Shown here piece after piece: positions 18,457-27,138 of a stretch of 64,000 bases of DNA. The stretch is from assembly GCA_023418915.1 (NCBI GenBank), contig JAEZYU010000004.1, positions 1 through 64,000 on the forward strand. The letters are read 5' to 3'. This DNA is from Bacillota bacterium. Lineage in GTDB: Bacteria; Bacillota; Clostridia; Acetivibrionales; DTU013. The notes under the pieces were generated by a model. It worked only from the letters and a program-made list of their open reading frames with translations. It was not told the origin of the DNA and did not search any database. A program made the translations under genes and the position numbers. Every line of letters begins with the position of its first letter. Position 1 is the first letter of the stretch.

Positions 18457-18602
18457 GCGGATTGATATGCACACTTTTTATTATGCCCGCTGTTTATAAT
18501 GAGGTGGGGACATCCATCGCCTCGCCACATCTCTATTTTGTAGTTCAGCTGTGTTTGAGGATTTATGTCAGAGAAGGAATCTGCTGATCCTCAAGCATGA
18601 AT

Positions 18603-19580
18603 TCAGTCTTTTGGGTACACCTTCTCCAGAAAGTTAAATACCCGCTCCATATATTCATCTCTGTTTATCATATAGCCGATGGCATTGCCATTGTCTTCTG
18701 TCTGCCAGAATTCAGCGCCGGATGCATTGAGAGCCGAGTATCGCTGGAACAGCTCAATTGAGTTTATGATAGGTATCAAATCGTCGTTGCGGCTGTGTAT
18801 CAGCATCAGATAGGGTGGATTTTCCGCTGTTACGGCATTTACAGGGCTTGCGTCCCTTGATTTTATTCCACCGGTCAGGTCTATAGCAAGTGATATTGCT
18901 CTATTAAACGGAAACGCCGGCAAGCTTGTCCACTTGTCCAGATTTTTCCTTAAATATTCTTTCAGATCTGAGTAGGGACTGTCCGCAACAACAGCATCCA
19001 CCAGAGGTGTGCCATCAGATGAGGTGCTTTCAGCCGCCGCCATAATGGCTGCGGATGCTCCTGTGGAAAATCCCATTAGAGTTATATGTGTGGAGCCCTG
19101 GTCTCTCATGTATTTTATTGCAGCCTTTATGTCATCCTTCTCATGATAGCCGAAGGTACTGTCTTTGCCGTCAGATTCTCCGGAGTTTCGCAGGTCGAAG
19201 GTGAAAACGTTGTAGCCCTTGTTCATAAATTCCTTTATCAAATCCACCGTGTCTACACCGAACTGAAGCCTGTTACTGCCGTATGAATGTACAAGTATAA
19301 CAGCCCGGTCGCTGTTTTTGACCTGAAACAACCAGCCATTGAGCACGAATGTGCCGTCTGACCCTCTTGTTCTGAAGCTTATGTCTCTGTATTCGGGCAC
19401 TATGTTGGAGGAAAAAGCATCGATGGGCTTTCTTTCCGGGTGCAGCAGATTCCAGCTTTTGTAGGTGGAAAGAATGATGACAGCAATAATGGCGGCAAGC
19501 AGCAGCAAGATAACAGCCAGTACGAAATACCTGGTTCTGTGTGTTTTTTTGACTGCATATGTGACGCCTGTTATCCTCAT
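18603..19580 (-). CDS. Membrane-anchored alpha/beta hydrolase
   Basis: A 325-residue protein with a basic N-terminus and one membrane segment (residues about 18-40), then an extracellular alpha/beta-hydrolase domain. The oxyanion region is VILVHSYGSNR near residue 98, and the nucleophile elbow is GFSTGAS with Ser172. The conserved DLRNSGESDG loop and a likely C-terminal Asp (HSRNDDLIP) fit the BAAT/dienelactone-like family of Firmicutes (YqkD/FrsA-like). The substrate is unknown; esterase or peptidase activity on the cell surface is plausible. It is transcribed opposite to its neighbours. Confidence 0.85.
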   Translation of the reverse strand: MRITGVTYAVKKTHRTRYFVLAVILLLLAAIIAVIILSTYKSWNLLHPERKPIDAFSSNIVPEYRDISFRTRGSDGTFVLNGWLFQVKNSDRAVILVHSYGSNRLQFGVDTVDLIKEFMNKGYNVFTFDLRNSGESDGKDSTFGYHEKDDIKAAIKYMRDQGSTHITLMGFSTGASAAIMAAAESTSSDGTPLVDAVVADSPYSDLKEYLRKNLDKWTSLPAFPFNRAISLAIDLTGGIKSRDASPVNAVTAENPPYLMLIHSRNDDLIPIINSIELFQRYSALNASGAEFWQTEDNGNAIGYMINRDEYMERVFNFLEKVYPKD

Positions 19581-19613
19581 CTATTCATACCTCCGTATCT
19601 GTAATTGAGATTG

Positions 19614-19642
19614 TTGACATGACTGTTATTTAATTTTATTAT
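19614..19642 (+). promoter_or_regulatory. Sigma-A promoter for the PflX-like gene
   Basis: TTGACA (perfect) at 19614-19619, a 17-base spacer, and TATTAT at 19637-19642. It lies between two divergent genes and reads toward the radical SAM gene 90 bases downstream. Confidence 0.65.
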
Positions 19643-19731
19643 ATTTTTTATTATATACAAAGTAAAGGTAGTTTAGCAAAGAAAGCATGTGTGCGAGCGC
19701 ATTTAGAATGAAAGGCATCAGGGTATAAAAT

Positions 19732-20841
19732 ATGAGGTGTGATATCTGCCCAAGAAAGTGCAATATTGACAGATCAATAAAAAAAGGCTATTGCGGCATG
19801 GGAGAAGATCCTGTGGTGGCTAGAGCATTTCTTCATATGTGGGAAGAACCGTGTATCAGTGGTACAAGGGGCTCAGGTGCCGTTTTCTTTTCTGGGTGCA
19901 GCCTTAAATGCATCTACTGTCAGAACCATGAGATCAGTCATGAGGGGCGAGGCAGGGAAATAACTGTAAGGGAGCTGGCGAATCTCTTCATCTCATTGAG
20001 AGACAAGGGTGCACACAACATAAATCTTGTGACTCCGACTCATTTCGGCCCAGCCATAAGAGAAGCACTTAGTATTGCCAAAGGTCATAACTCCTTATCC
20101 GGGCAGGCTAATGCGGCAGCAGATATGAAGCCAGACCCGGCTTCAGCAAGGCCGACAGATCCAGCTTCGGGTATAAAGCCAGGTCGTACGTCGATAACAC
20201 AGGCAGATCCAGCTTCGGACATAAAGCCAGGTCGTGCATCGATAACACAGGCAGATCCAGCTTCGGACATAGCAGAAAAAGAAAAGGGTCAATATATATA
20301 CTGCGCCAATAGGACAAGGCCTCTTGACATCCCTGTGGTATACAACACAAACGGCTACGACAGAACAACACAGCTCCGGCTGCTTGAAGAGCATGTGGAT
20401 GTTTATTTGCCGGATCTCAAATATATTAGTCCTGAAGTCTCAAAGGAGTACTCCGGGGTTTCAGACTATTTTGACAAGGCATCATCTGCTGTACTTGAGA
20501 TGTACAGGCAAAAGGGGGAGCCCGTATTCGATAGCGGCGGTATGATAAAAAAAGGTGTGATAATAAGGCATCTGGTACTTCCCGGCCACACATCAGAAAC
20601 TCTCAGGGTACTGGACTGGATATCAGAGAATATTTCTTCGGATGCATACGTGAGCTTAATGAGCCAGTATGTCCCATGCCATATGGCCTGCGTCCACAGC
20701 AGGATAGGCAGGCACATCACCAGACGTGAGTATGATAAGGTAGTCAACGGATTCCTCAGGCTTGGTTTGAACGGATTTGTCCAGGAGCGTGAGTCGGCAT
20801 CTGAGGAATTTATTCCGGATTTTGACATGGATCTATACTAG
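19732..20841 (+). CDS. Radical SAM protein, PflX-like, with a repeat insert
   Basis: A 369-residue member of the COG1313 (PflX) group of radical SAM proteins related to pyruvate-formate-lyase activases. An N-terminal cysteine set (CDICPRKC, GYCGMG) precedes the cluster motif Cys56-x3-Cys60-x2-Cys63 in FSGCSLKCIYCQNHEIS, and VVYNTNGYD and YLPDLKY follow. The target is unknown. Relatives are about 290-310 residues; the extra length here is an Ala/Asp/Pro-rich insert at about residues 120-195. The insert contains three 16-residue tandem units (132-179) and splits the fold between TPTHFGPAIREAL and DIPVVYNTNG. AGGG lies 7 bases before ATG 19732. Confidence 0.85.
   Translation: MRCDICPRKCNIDRSIKKGYCGMGEDPVVARAFLHMWEEPCISGTRGSGAVFFSGCSLKCIYCQNHEISHEGRGREITVRELANLFISLRDKGAHNINLVTPTHFGPAIREALSIAKGHNSLSGQANAAADMKPDPASARPTDPASGIKPGRTSITQADPASDIKPGRASITQADPASDIAEKEKGQYIYCANRTRPLDIPVVYNTNGYDRTTQLRLLEEHVDVYLPDLKYISPEVSKEYSGVSDYFDKASSAVLEMYRQKGEPVFDSGGMIKKGVIIRHLVLPGHTSETLRVLDWISENISSDAYVSLMSQYVPCHMACVHSRIGRHITRREYDKVVNGFLRLGLNGFVQERESASEEFIPDFDMDLY
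20125..20268 (+). repeat. Three 48-bp in-frame tandem repeats inside the radical SAM gene
   Basis: The units are 20125-20172, 20173-20220 and 20221-20268. Units 2 and 3 differ at two bases; unit 1 is diverged. Each encodes 16 residues of the form (I/M)KPG-R-(T/A)SITQADPAS(D/G), keeping the reading frame. Confidence 0.9.
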
Positions 20842-20907
20842 TGACATAAATCTATACAGATATCATATTTATTCAAAATGGAAAGGCGACAAGGAAGAGG
20901 TAAAGTA

Positions 20908-20967
20908 ATGGCTATTATCAAGAAATACTATTACACAAATTCATGCGATATAGAAATAACGAAGTGA
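20908..20967 (+). CDS. Possible 19-residue peptide
   Basis: ATG at 20908 is preceded by AAGGAAGAGG with a 7-base spacer and closed by TGA at 20965. The peptide is Lys/Tyr-rich at the N-terminus (KKYYYTN) and has no recognised family. The good ribosome site and the terminator about 60 bases downstream suggest a small transcription unit, but a chance ORF cannot be excluded. Confidence 0.3.
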   Translation: MAIIKKYYYTNSCDIEITK

Positions 20968-21026
20968 AAGGTGTCCCCCATCTGACAATGTAATAATTTA
21001 ATGGACCATAAAAAGCACTATTTCGA

Positions 21027-21066
21027 AAATTATTGCCCGAATTTTATAACATAGGCAATTTTTTTG
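21027..21066 (+). terminator. Rho-independent terminator
   Basis: An ATTGCC/GGCAAT stem, extended by A/T pairs, is followed by a run of seven T (from 21059). It ends transcription before the Tad locus. Confidence 0.55.
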
Positions 21067-21261
21067 TATGTCTGTTTTTCCGCTTAAAATCTACATTTAG
21101 CACATTATAATTTACTAATAAAGAAATATTTTGCATTAAAGCATGGAAGTTTCTTCTAGATTATGATAAAATCAGTCACGTCGAAATTATGTAATTTAAT
21201 TACATATAAGGAATATGTAACAATATTCGACATTGTAAAACCATTTTAGTGAGGGATCATC

Positions 21262-23232
21262 ATGCAGGTTGGAGATTTTTTCATCGACAAGTATTTCATA
21301 GAAAAAATTCTGGGCAGGGGTGGTATGGGAACCGTTTATCTGGCCAGGAATATCAATACTGATAAGCTTTGGGCCATCAAAGAAATATGCGGGCATCATA
21401 GCGATGAAATAGATCCGGCGTCAGAGCCAAACCTGCTAAAAAAGCTTGATCATCCTGCGCTTCCCAAACTATATGATATAGTCAAGCAGGATGGGAAGCT
21501 GTATATGATAACAGACTATATCGAAGGTGTTTCACTGGATAAATGGCTTGAAGCTGAGGGAAGAGCAGCGCAGGAAACCATAGTCGATTGGGCGGTACAG
21601 CTTTGTATGGCGTTGAAGTATCTTCACTGTGTAAAACCGAATCCCATCATATACAGAGACATAAAGCCATCCAATATAATGCTGACAGATACAGGCGTAC
21701 TCAAGTTGATTGATTTTGGTACTGCCAGAGAATACAAGCCGCAGTCCGAGGCCGATACAGTATACATTGGAACGCGGGGATATGCAGCTCCGGAGCAGTT
21801 TGGAACCGGTCAGACAAGTGCGTCATCGGACATATACAGTCTCGGTGTCACGCTGCACCATCTTGCAACAGGGAAAAGTCCCGTAGAGCCTCCTTACAGG
21901 CTTGAGCCCATAAGATATTATGATCAGAGCTTCTCTCCTGAACTTGATGCAATAATAGCCAGATGTACATGTGAATTACCGGCAAACCGTTTTCAAAGCG
22001 TGTTGGAACTGATCGATGAACTCAACTCCGTACGCTGCAGGCTATCTTCAACCTCGGCGGTCACCAGTCGGAACAGTGTAATTACCAGAGAAGCTGATAT
22101 GGAAGTAAAGCCTGTAGCAAAGGATAGCGAAGACTTACGAAAAAATAGCAGGTTCAGCAGGCATAAAAGATTGAGGCTGAACATCAAGGGCAGAAAAAGC
22201 AGCGCTTTAGAGGCGCCGCATTCAAAGCGTATAAAAATGGCAACCGATGAAAACGGAAACAAAGCCGATCGTAAAAATGTGTTTATCGATAAAGCTGAAA
22301 ATAATACAGAGCACAAACCAGAGCACAAGCCAGAGCACAAACCAGAGCACAAACCAGAGCACAAGCCAGAAATCCGGAGCTTCAGGAGATTGGTCATAGC
22401 CGTCTGGGACAATGCCGAATTCGGCTGCGAGCTGGCATATACAGCAGCAAAGCTTACCGGAGGGAATGTGCTGCTGGCAGACCTTGACTTGCTGGCGCCA
22501 AAGGCTGATCTGATCCTCAACGTCGGGAAGTATCCGTCTAAACCGGCCAAATACAGTATGCTCGGGCGTTCAGGGCTGGATATTGTGATGGATGCTGCAA
22601 GTAAGGGAATGCTGACACCGGCACTGATCACACAGGCATCTGTTTCCAGAAAGGATATGAAAAATCTATATATATTGACCGGTAACTATAGGTTGGAGAA
22701 TTATGAGTATTACAGCGAGGATAGTGTGCCGCAGTTGATAGAAATATGCTACAGGAATTTCGATGTCACGGTGCTGCTTGTTAATCGCTCGATATATGAC
22801 GCATTTACATTGGCGGCGCTATTAAGATCAGACTATAACATAGCTGCCGTTAAAGGTGAAATGGGACTGCTCAGGGAGTACAACACATATATAGCATTTC
22901 TGAATGAAAAGCAGCATCTTGCTGAGGATAAAACCAGATTCGTCCTCTTCGAATACGACAAAGTATCTGATATGAGTGAGGCTGAAATCAGGCAAGCGTC
23001 CCGTGACAATCTTCTGGGCAGTATATCATACAGTAAAAAGCGTATCCTGTACAGAAATCTCAAGAGTTCATATGTTTCCCATATGGAAAGAAATATTATT
23101 GATGACTATTACCGCATTCATGAAAAACTGGGGCTGATACCTTCAGCCGGTCTGCTGCCCATGTTCAGACAGCTTTGCAGCAGCTTGTTCGGCGGTGTGG
23201 TCCATCAAAAGAGTAAAGCCATGGAGGGGTAA
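21262..23232 (+). CDS. Ser/Thr protein kinase fused to a TadZ/CpaE-like ATPase domain
   Basis: A 656-residue fusion. Residues about 10-265 are a Hanks-type kinase: glycine loop GRGGMGTVY (18-26), Lys40 in WAIKE, catalytic YRDIKPSN (131-138; Tyr replaces the His of HRD), DFG 151-153 and APE 176-178. A basic linker follows, then five EHKP units (350-369). Residues about 372-640 resemble a MinD/ParA-fold TadZ domain: IAVWDNAEFGCELAY at the Walker A position but without GKT, and LLADLDLLAPKADLI like the DxD of CpaE/TadZ. It has no transmembrane or PASTA segment. As the first gene of a Tad locus that lacks a separate tadZ, it probably localises or regulates the pilus machine, perhaps by phosphorylation. 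Confidence 0.85.
   Translation: MQVGDFFIDKYFIEKILGRGGMGTVYLARNINTDKLWAIKEICGHHSDEIDPASEPNLLKKLDHPALPKLYDIVKQDGKLYMITDYIEGVSLDKWLEAEGRAAQETIVDWAVQLCMALKYLHCVKPNPIIYRDIKPSNIMLTDTGVLKLIDFGTAREYKPQSEADTVYIGTRGYAAPEQFGTGQTSASSDIYSLGVTLHHLATGKSPVEPPYRLEPIRYYDQSFSPELDAIIARCTCELPANRFQSVLELIDELNSVRCRLSSTSAVTSRNSVITREADMEVKPVAKDSEDLRKNSRFSRHKRLRLNIKGRKSSALEAPHSKRIKMATDENGNKADRKNVFIDKAENNTEHKPEHKPEHKPEHKPEHKPEIRSFRRLVIAVWDNAEFGCELAYTAAKLTGGNVLLADLDLLAPKADLILNVGKYPSKPAKYSMLGRSGLDIVMDAASKGMLTPALITQASVSRKDMKNLYILTGNYRLENYEYYSEDSVPQLIEICYRNFDVTVLLVNRSIYDAFTLAALLRSDYNIAAVKGEMGLLREYNTYIAFLNEKQHLAEDKTRFVLFEYDKVSDMSEAEIRQASRDNLLGSISYSKKRILYRNLKSSYVSHMERNIIDDYYRIHEKLGLIPSAGLLPMFRQLCSSLFGGVVHQKSKAMEG
22309..22368 (+). 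repeat. Five 12-bp tandem repeats encoding EHKP
   Basis: GAGCACAARCCA occurs five times in a row, in frame, between the kinase and TadZ-like domains. The units differ only at a third codon position, so the array is young and probably length-variable. Confidence 0.95.
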
Positions 23233-23236
23233 GTAT

Positions 23237-24439
23237 ATGCCTGTAGTCAAATCTCACCACAAGCTTTTTTATCAAAACCATAATATTGAAGAGAAGAATG
23301 CTTACGATATGAACATGATCATATCAGGCATCACAAATGACATTCTCAGGGAATGCCCATCGCTTGTGGCGGATGTCGCAGCAGGGCGTGCCTCGAGGAG
23401 CGTCCTGGAGACAGTTGTAATAAAAGATATCGATATGCACAGGTACCACTCAGGCATCAGCAGAGATGAACTGATCAGAAAGGTAATAGATTTTATGTTT
23501 GGTTATGGTGAACTGCAGCCATATATTGATGATGAGGATATCACAGATATCGACGGTACTTTTTTCAATCAATTTGTCATAAAGAGACATGGGATGCGCA
23601 GCAAGATACCCGTCAGCTTTGGAAATGAGAAGATATTCGATACATACTGCAAGCTTGTCGCAGTCCGTAACGGCGGCATACTGAATGAAAACGACAGCCA
23701 TTGCAGAGTGACCGATGAAGGAAACAGACTGAGGATCAATGTTTCAATAAAGCCAAGAAATATATCAAGCCCTGCCATAAGTATAAGAAAGCACAGAAAA
23801 AGCAGCTACAAAATAGAGGACCTTATGAGGCTTGGCATGCTCGACGACGAGCTGGTCTGCCTGTTGAGAAGGTTGGCGCAAGGCGATTCATCCATACTGT
23901 TCTGCGGAAAGGGTGCAGCAGGCAAAACTACACTAATGCGGGCTTTTTTAAATATACTGCCCGAAATGGAAAGAGTACTCATCGTTGAATCCGATGCGGA
24001 GATCTACCCGGACAAACCATATTGCATAGAGCAGAGGATCAAAAAGCAGAATGTGGGCGGAAGGCCGGTGACGTTGAAGGATCTGGTCAAGGATGGTCTG
24101 ACAATGTCGCTGGACACTTACTGTGTCGGAGAGATTACAGGAGATGAGGCATGGGAATTTGTGAAGGCTGCGTTTTCAGGTCACAGGGGAATCGCAACGA
24201 CGCATTCAGAAAGTGCCGGCGATGCATTCGGACGGCTGTTGACGCTTAGCAAGGGAGCCAATATTGGAGAAAGTGAAAAGACTATCAAGGAGATGCTTGG
24301 CAGGAGCATAGACGTGATTTTCTATCTCAGAGAATTCTGTGTGATCGAGGTTCTTGAGGTATGCGGTTATAACGGACAGAAGGACGAATTCACTTATAAC
24401 AGACTGTATCCGGCAAATGGAGGTGGTATGGTTGAATAG
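23237..24439 (+). CDS. tadA: Tad/Flp pilus assembly ATPase (CpaF/TadA)
   Basis: A 400-residue type II/IV secretion ATPase that powers pilin polymerisation at the inner face of the membrane. It has an N-terminal helical domain, the GYGELQPYIDDEDITDI motif, Walker A GKGAAGKTT, the Asp-box region LIVESDAEIYP, a GEITGDEAWEFVKAAFSGH Walker B/His-box region and ATTHSESA. GGAGGGG lies 8 bases before ATG 23237. It follows the kinase-TadZ gene by four bases and overlaps the next gene by 8. Confidence 0.92.
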   Translation: MPVVKSHHKLFYQNHNIEEKNAYDMNMIISGITNDILRECPSLVADVAAGRASRSVLETVVIKDIDMHRYHSGISRDELIRKVIDFMFGYGELQPYIDDEDITDIDGTFFNQFVIKRHGMRSKIPVSFGNEKIFDTYCKLVAVRNGGILNENDSHCRVTDEGNRLRINVSIKPRNISSPAISIRKHRKSSYKIEDLMRLGMLDDELVCLLRRLAQGDSSILFCGKGAAGKTTLMRAFLNILPEMERVLIVESDAEIYPDKPYCIEQRIKKQNVGGRPVTLKDLVKDGLTMSLDTYCVGEITGDEAWEFVKAAFSGHRGIATTHSESAGDAFGRLLTLSKGANIGESEKTIKEMLGRSIDVIFYLREFCVIEVLEVCGYNGQKDEFTYNRLYPANGGGMVE

Positions 24440-25655
24440 CACTCATACAGTCTCTGGTTTGCCGTTGCTGCTTAGATATTTTAAAGGCTGTTCAACTATT
24501 TTACATAATAAAAGCGCTGTATTTGACATGAGTCAAGGCACGGATGCACTTGGAGCTAAAAATGTAGTGCCGCTTCTGATTATATCTGCACTGCTCCTTC
24601 TTGCCGACATAATTTTGGCTGTTGCGATCGCAAAATGCTTAACTCGCAGAGAAGCTGCTGAAAAAATTAAGCAATGGTTCCGGCAGAAGCTTATTGATAT
24701 AAAGTCTTTGTTTTTCGGAAACAGAACAGAGAAATATGACAGTTACAGCCGAGGACTAGTCGGTAAAGGAGGAACCGCAAAGGGAGGGTTCACTAAACAC
24801 AGAGCGGGAGGCCGTACCGGTAAAGGCATCTCCGGTTCAGGAGCTTTTGCCGGACAGAATTTGAATACACTCTATGGGCTTAACCTGCTTGAGCGTATTG
24901 AGCTGTTATATATAGAAAAATCAAACATCAGACATTATCTTCCTTTTATGAATGTTTACATATTGATTTTACTGGTTTTACTTATATATATTACAGCATA
25001 CGGATATGTTTACAGACTGCTTAGCTTTTTCCCATCGGCAGCTGTTATAAGCGGAGTTGTGTCTCTGGCGCCTGTGTTTGCGCTGGAGCTGCTTGCCAGG
25101 TACAATTCGGAAACCATCCGAAGGAGGCTGTCCGAGTACATTTCGGTGCTAAACAGGTGGTGCACTGTAAAAGAAGATATTATATATGCGTTTGAAAAGT
25201 CGCTGGGTTCAAATATAGGAGAACCGCTTCAGACCTTTGTCAGAGATATGGTCATACAGGTGAACCGCGGCATGGACCCCTGTGAGGCGATGGACATGTT
25301 GAGGATTAAGGTGGACGATCCTCAATTCAGTGATTTTGCTGTCAACATAAAGCTGAGTATACAACACAGAGGGGATATTAAAAAGCTGCTCACAAATCTG
25401 GAGAACCAGTTTTACAAGATAGATGAGGAATATAACAGGCGCAAAATATCGACATACAAAGACAGGATGTTGATTTATTTCATCATGTTTGCAGTTTTGG
25501 CGATAGCATATTTTTTCATAAGCCTGTCACCGAAGGTAGGAAGCTTTTATCTTGAGACGCTGGAGGGAAAGCTACTGCTGATGGTTTTTAGCTGCATGTA
25601 TGCATTAGGCTTTTATCTGACTGCCGGGATAACCAGGTTTAAGAGCCAGGGGTGA
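24432..25655 (+). CDS. tadB: Tad pilus inner-membrane platform protein (TadB-like)
   Basis: About 407 residues with a type II secretion F domain. There is an N-terminal membrane segment (VVPLLIISALLLLADIILAVAIA), a long basic Gly-rich linker (about residues 100-160, GKGGTAKGGFTKH), two central membrane segments, the cytoplasmic GSPII_F helices (VLNRWCTVKEDIIYAFEKS) and two C-terminal membrane segments. It is longer than typical TadB (about 320 residues) because of the linker. TTG 24432 is the likely start, since GGAGGTGG lies 5 bases upstream within the end of tadA. Confidence 0.85.
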   Translation: MNSTHTVSGLPLLLRYFKGCSTILHNKSAVFDMSQGTDALGAKNVVPLLIISALLLLADIILAVAIAKCLTRREAAEKIKQWFRQKLIDIKSLFFGNRTEKYDSYSRGLVGKGGTAKGGFTKHRAGGRTGKGISGSGAFAGQNLNTLYGLNLLERIELLYIEKSNIRHYLPFMNVYILILLVLLIYITAYGYVYRLLSFFPSAAVISGVVSLAPVFALELLARYNSETIRRRLSEYISVLNRWCTVKEDIIYAFEKSLGSNIGEPLQTFVRDMVIQVNRGMDPCEAMDMLRIKVDDPQFSDFAVNIKLSIQHRGDIKKLLTNLENQFYKIDEEYNRRKISTYKDRMLIYFIMFAVLAIAYFFISLSPKVGSFYLETLEGKLLLMVFSCMYALGFYLTAGITRFKSQG

Positions 25656-25659
25656 TGTG

Positions 25660-26565
25660 ATGAAGCATATTCTTGAAGTATGTAAGGAAAATAATGTGAT
25701 GTGTCTGCTGCTTGCCATGGCAAATGTACTTTTGGGAGTCTTACTCTCGAGACGGATCTGGCTGACTGGTTCGAAGAGGGTAATAGAGGCGCTGGGAGCC
25801 AGAAATCCCGGAATTTCACTGTATAAGCGCTGTTCTATGCTAGTTGAGCAGGGAATGGCTGCTTGTGACAGGAGAATGGGAAAGGGCAGCTTGTATAAAA
25901 AAGCACGGGAAAAAATGAGAAAGGCAGGATATCGGGGAGAATATGCAGCTATCGTATACCTTTTTGTCAGATATGTGATATCAGTAGCGGCTTTTCTTAC
26001 AGCCCTGGTTATCAATTTTCCGGACATTATCAGACCTGTTGCAGCAGTGGTCTTGATCTATTCAGTCAGCGAATCAGTGATATCCTCAAATAAGCGAAAG
26101 GTCAACCTGAGATTTCAAAAGCACATATACAAGATATACAAATACCTGCATAATCAGATAACATCGGGTGTAAAGCCTACAGACGCCGTCAGGACAGTCT
26201 ATGAAACGACTGATGATAATGAGATCAGGGAGATACTAGTCAGATTGGCCGCCAGATATGAATTGACGTTGGATATCGACAATGCACTGGAGGAGCTCAG
26301 AACCAGCTTTGATGCCCATGAAGCTGAGACACTCTGCATCGCGCTCAAGCAGGGGATAGAAACCGGAGATAACAAGGATCTGCTTGCCAAGCAGGAAGAT
26401 ATAATGTTCAAAAAATATTTCAATTATATACAGGCTGAGACAGACAGCTGCAGAAACAGAGGTGTGGCTGCGGCCGCCGTGTATGTGGCTGTAGTGGCTG
26501 CTATGATTATTATTCCGATGCTGGATGAAGTGGGCCAGGCTGTAGGAAAAATATTTATTAACTAG
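25660..26565 (+). CDS. tadC: Tad pilus inner-membrane platform protein (TadC-like)
   Basis: A 301-residue protein with an N-terminal membrane helix, two membrane segments near residues 110-150, a GSPII_F-type cytoplasmic helical domain (IYKYLHNQITSGVKPTDAVRTVYE, ETLCIALKQGIETGDNKD) and a C-terminal membrane helix (AAAAVYVAVVAAMIIIPML). It would pair with TadB as the platform on which TadA acts. AGGGGTG precedes ATG 25660; GTG 25657 is an alternative. It starts four bases after tadB ends. Confidence 0.87.
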   Translation: MKHILEVCKENNVMCLLLAMANVLLGVLLSRRIWLTGSKRVIEALGARNPGISLYKRCSMLVEQGMAACDRRMGKGSLYKKAREKMRKAGYRGEYAAIVYLFVRYVISVAAFLTALVINFPDIIRPVAAVVLIYSVSESVISSNKRKVNLRFQKHIYKIYKYLHNQITSGVKPTDAVRTVYETTDDNEIREILVRLAARYELTLDIDNALEELRTSFDAHEAETLCIALKQGIETGDNKDLLAKQEDIMFKKYFNYIQAETDSCRNRGVAAAAVYVAVVAAMIIIPMLDEVGQAVGKIFIN

Positions 26566-26663
26566 CTGCAGCGGAGTTTTCTTACAAACTAAATGGGATA
26601 GTGCAGCTTTTATTAAGTTAAGGAGTAAGGAGTAAGGCACTTACTGTTTATATTGAATAAGTG

Positions 26664-26706
26664 GATAGTGTAAAGTAGCTTATGAAAAACGGTGCAAAAC
26701 ACTATC
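26664..26706 (+). repeat. 43-bp dispersed hairpin repeat, copy 1
   Basis: GATAGTGT...ACACTATC inverted ends enclose a loop whose AAAGTAGCTTATGAAAAAC core is identical to the copy at 32765-32807. The flank AAATGAAT is shared too. It lies 26 bases before the pilin gene. Confidence 0.75.
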
Positions 26707-26732
26707 TGAAGTAAATGAATGGGGGATGGAAA

Positions 26733-26942
26733 ATGAAACTCAAAAAAACGTTTAGGGACAAATTCATCGACCGGAGAGGAGGCTTTGGTATGAATGAGCT
26801 GCTTGGCATTGCTGCGGCGCTTATAATTGCCGCATTCATAATAATACCGAGCATGCAAGAATTTGCCCAAGCTCTGATGGACGGTCTCAGCGACTGGTGG
26901 AACGATATCGTAGCGAGCAAAATTTTCCCTGATACATTATAA
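26733..26942 (+). CDS. Flp-like type IV prepilin
   Basis: A 69-residue small secreted protein. A basic leader ends in RRGG, then FGMNELLGIAAALIIAAFIIIP. With cleavage after Gly, Phe is +1 and Glu is +5, the standard type IV prepilin peptidase signature, followed by a 17-20-residue hydrophobic helix. The mature protein would be about 50 residues, the size of Flp major pilins. No prepilin peptidase gene is present in the window. GGGGGATGG precedes ATG 26733. Confidence 0.75.
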   Translation: MKLKKTFRDKFIDRRGGFGMNELLGIAAALIIAAFIIIPSMQEFAQALMDGLSDWWNDIVASKIFPDTL

Positions 26943-27068
26943 CGAGACGAATAAATGGTATACCCGAATACATTTTAAAGTGTGCGTTAGGTATGGTCGA
27001 ACAACTAATCCTAGAGTGAAATCCCAGAGCGAAACGCGCTTATCGAATAAGGACGAAGGAGTACGGTT

Positions 27069-27138
27069 GGTATGGCCGAATACATAGTAAAGGGTGGGAT
27101 GCAGGTATGGCTGAATACATGGTAAAGGGTGGGATGCA
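27069..27138 (+). repeat. Two 35-bp tandem repeats carrying start-codon contexts
   Basis: Units 27069-27103 and 27104-27138 differ at two bases. Each contains GGTATGGCYGAATACAT and AAAGGGTGGGATGCA. The next GGTATG (27139) is the actual start of the following pilus gene, so each unit duplicates its ribosome-site-plus-ATG context. A decayed unit is visible at about 26956-26990. Confidence 0.8.

Larger units (their letters stand above)
20842..21261 (+). other. 420-bp AT-rich intergenic region
   Basis: It holds a possible 19-residue ORF at 20908-20967 with a strong ribosome site, a GGTGTCCCCCATCT fragment that resembles the internal module of the MITE-like family, and a T-rich terminator at 21027-21066. 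No recognisable larger gene or riboswitch was found. A clear sigma-A promoter for the kinase gene was not identified. Confidence 0.6.

Noticed and set aside
18480..18540. Possible further MITE copy (TATAATGAGGTGGGGACATCC)
   Set aside because: The left end matches, but no right end or internal modules in order could be found, so it is not listed as a copy.
20085..20394. Minus-strand repeat-containing open frames opposite the radical SAM gene
   Set aside because: They are a product of the 48-bp in-frame repeat; the plus-strand frame encodes the conserved enzyme on both sides.
27072..27138. Two short peptides starting at the duplicated GGTATG contexts
   Set aside because: Each is under 20 codons, runs into the next unit and has no independent support; reported only as a repeat.
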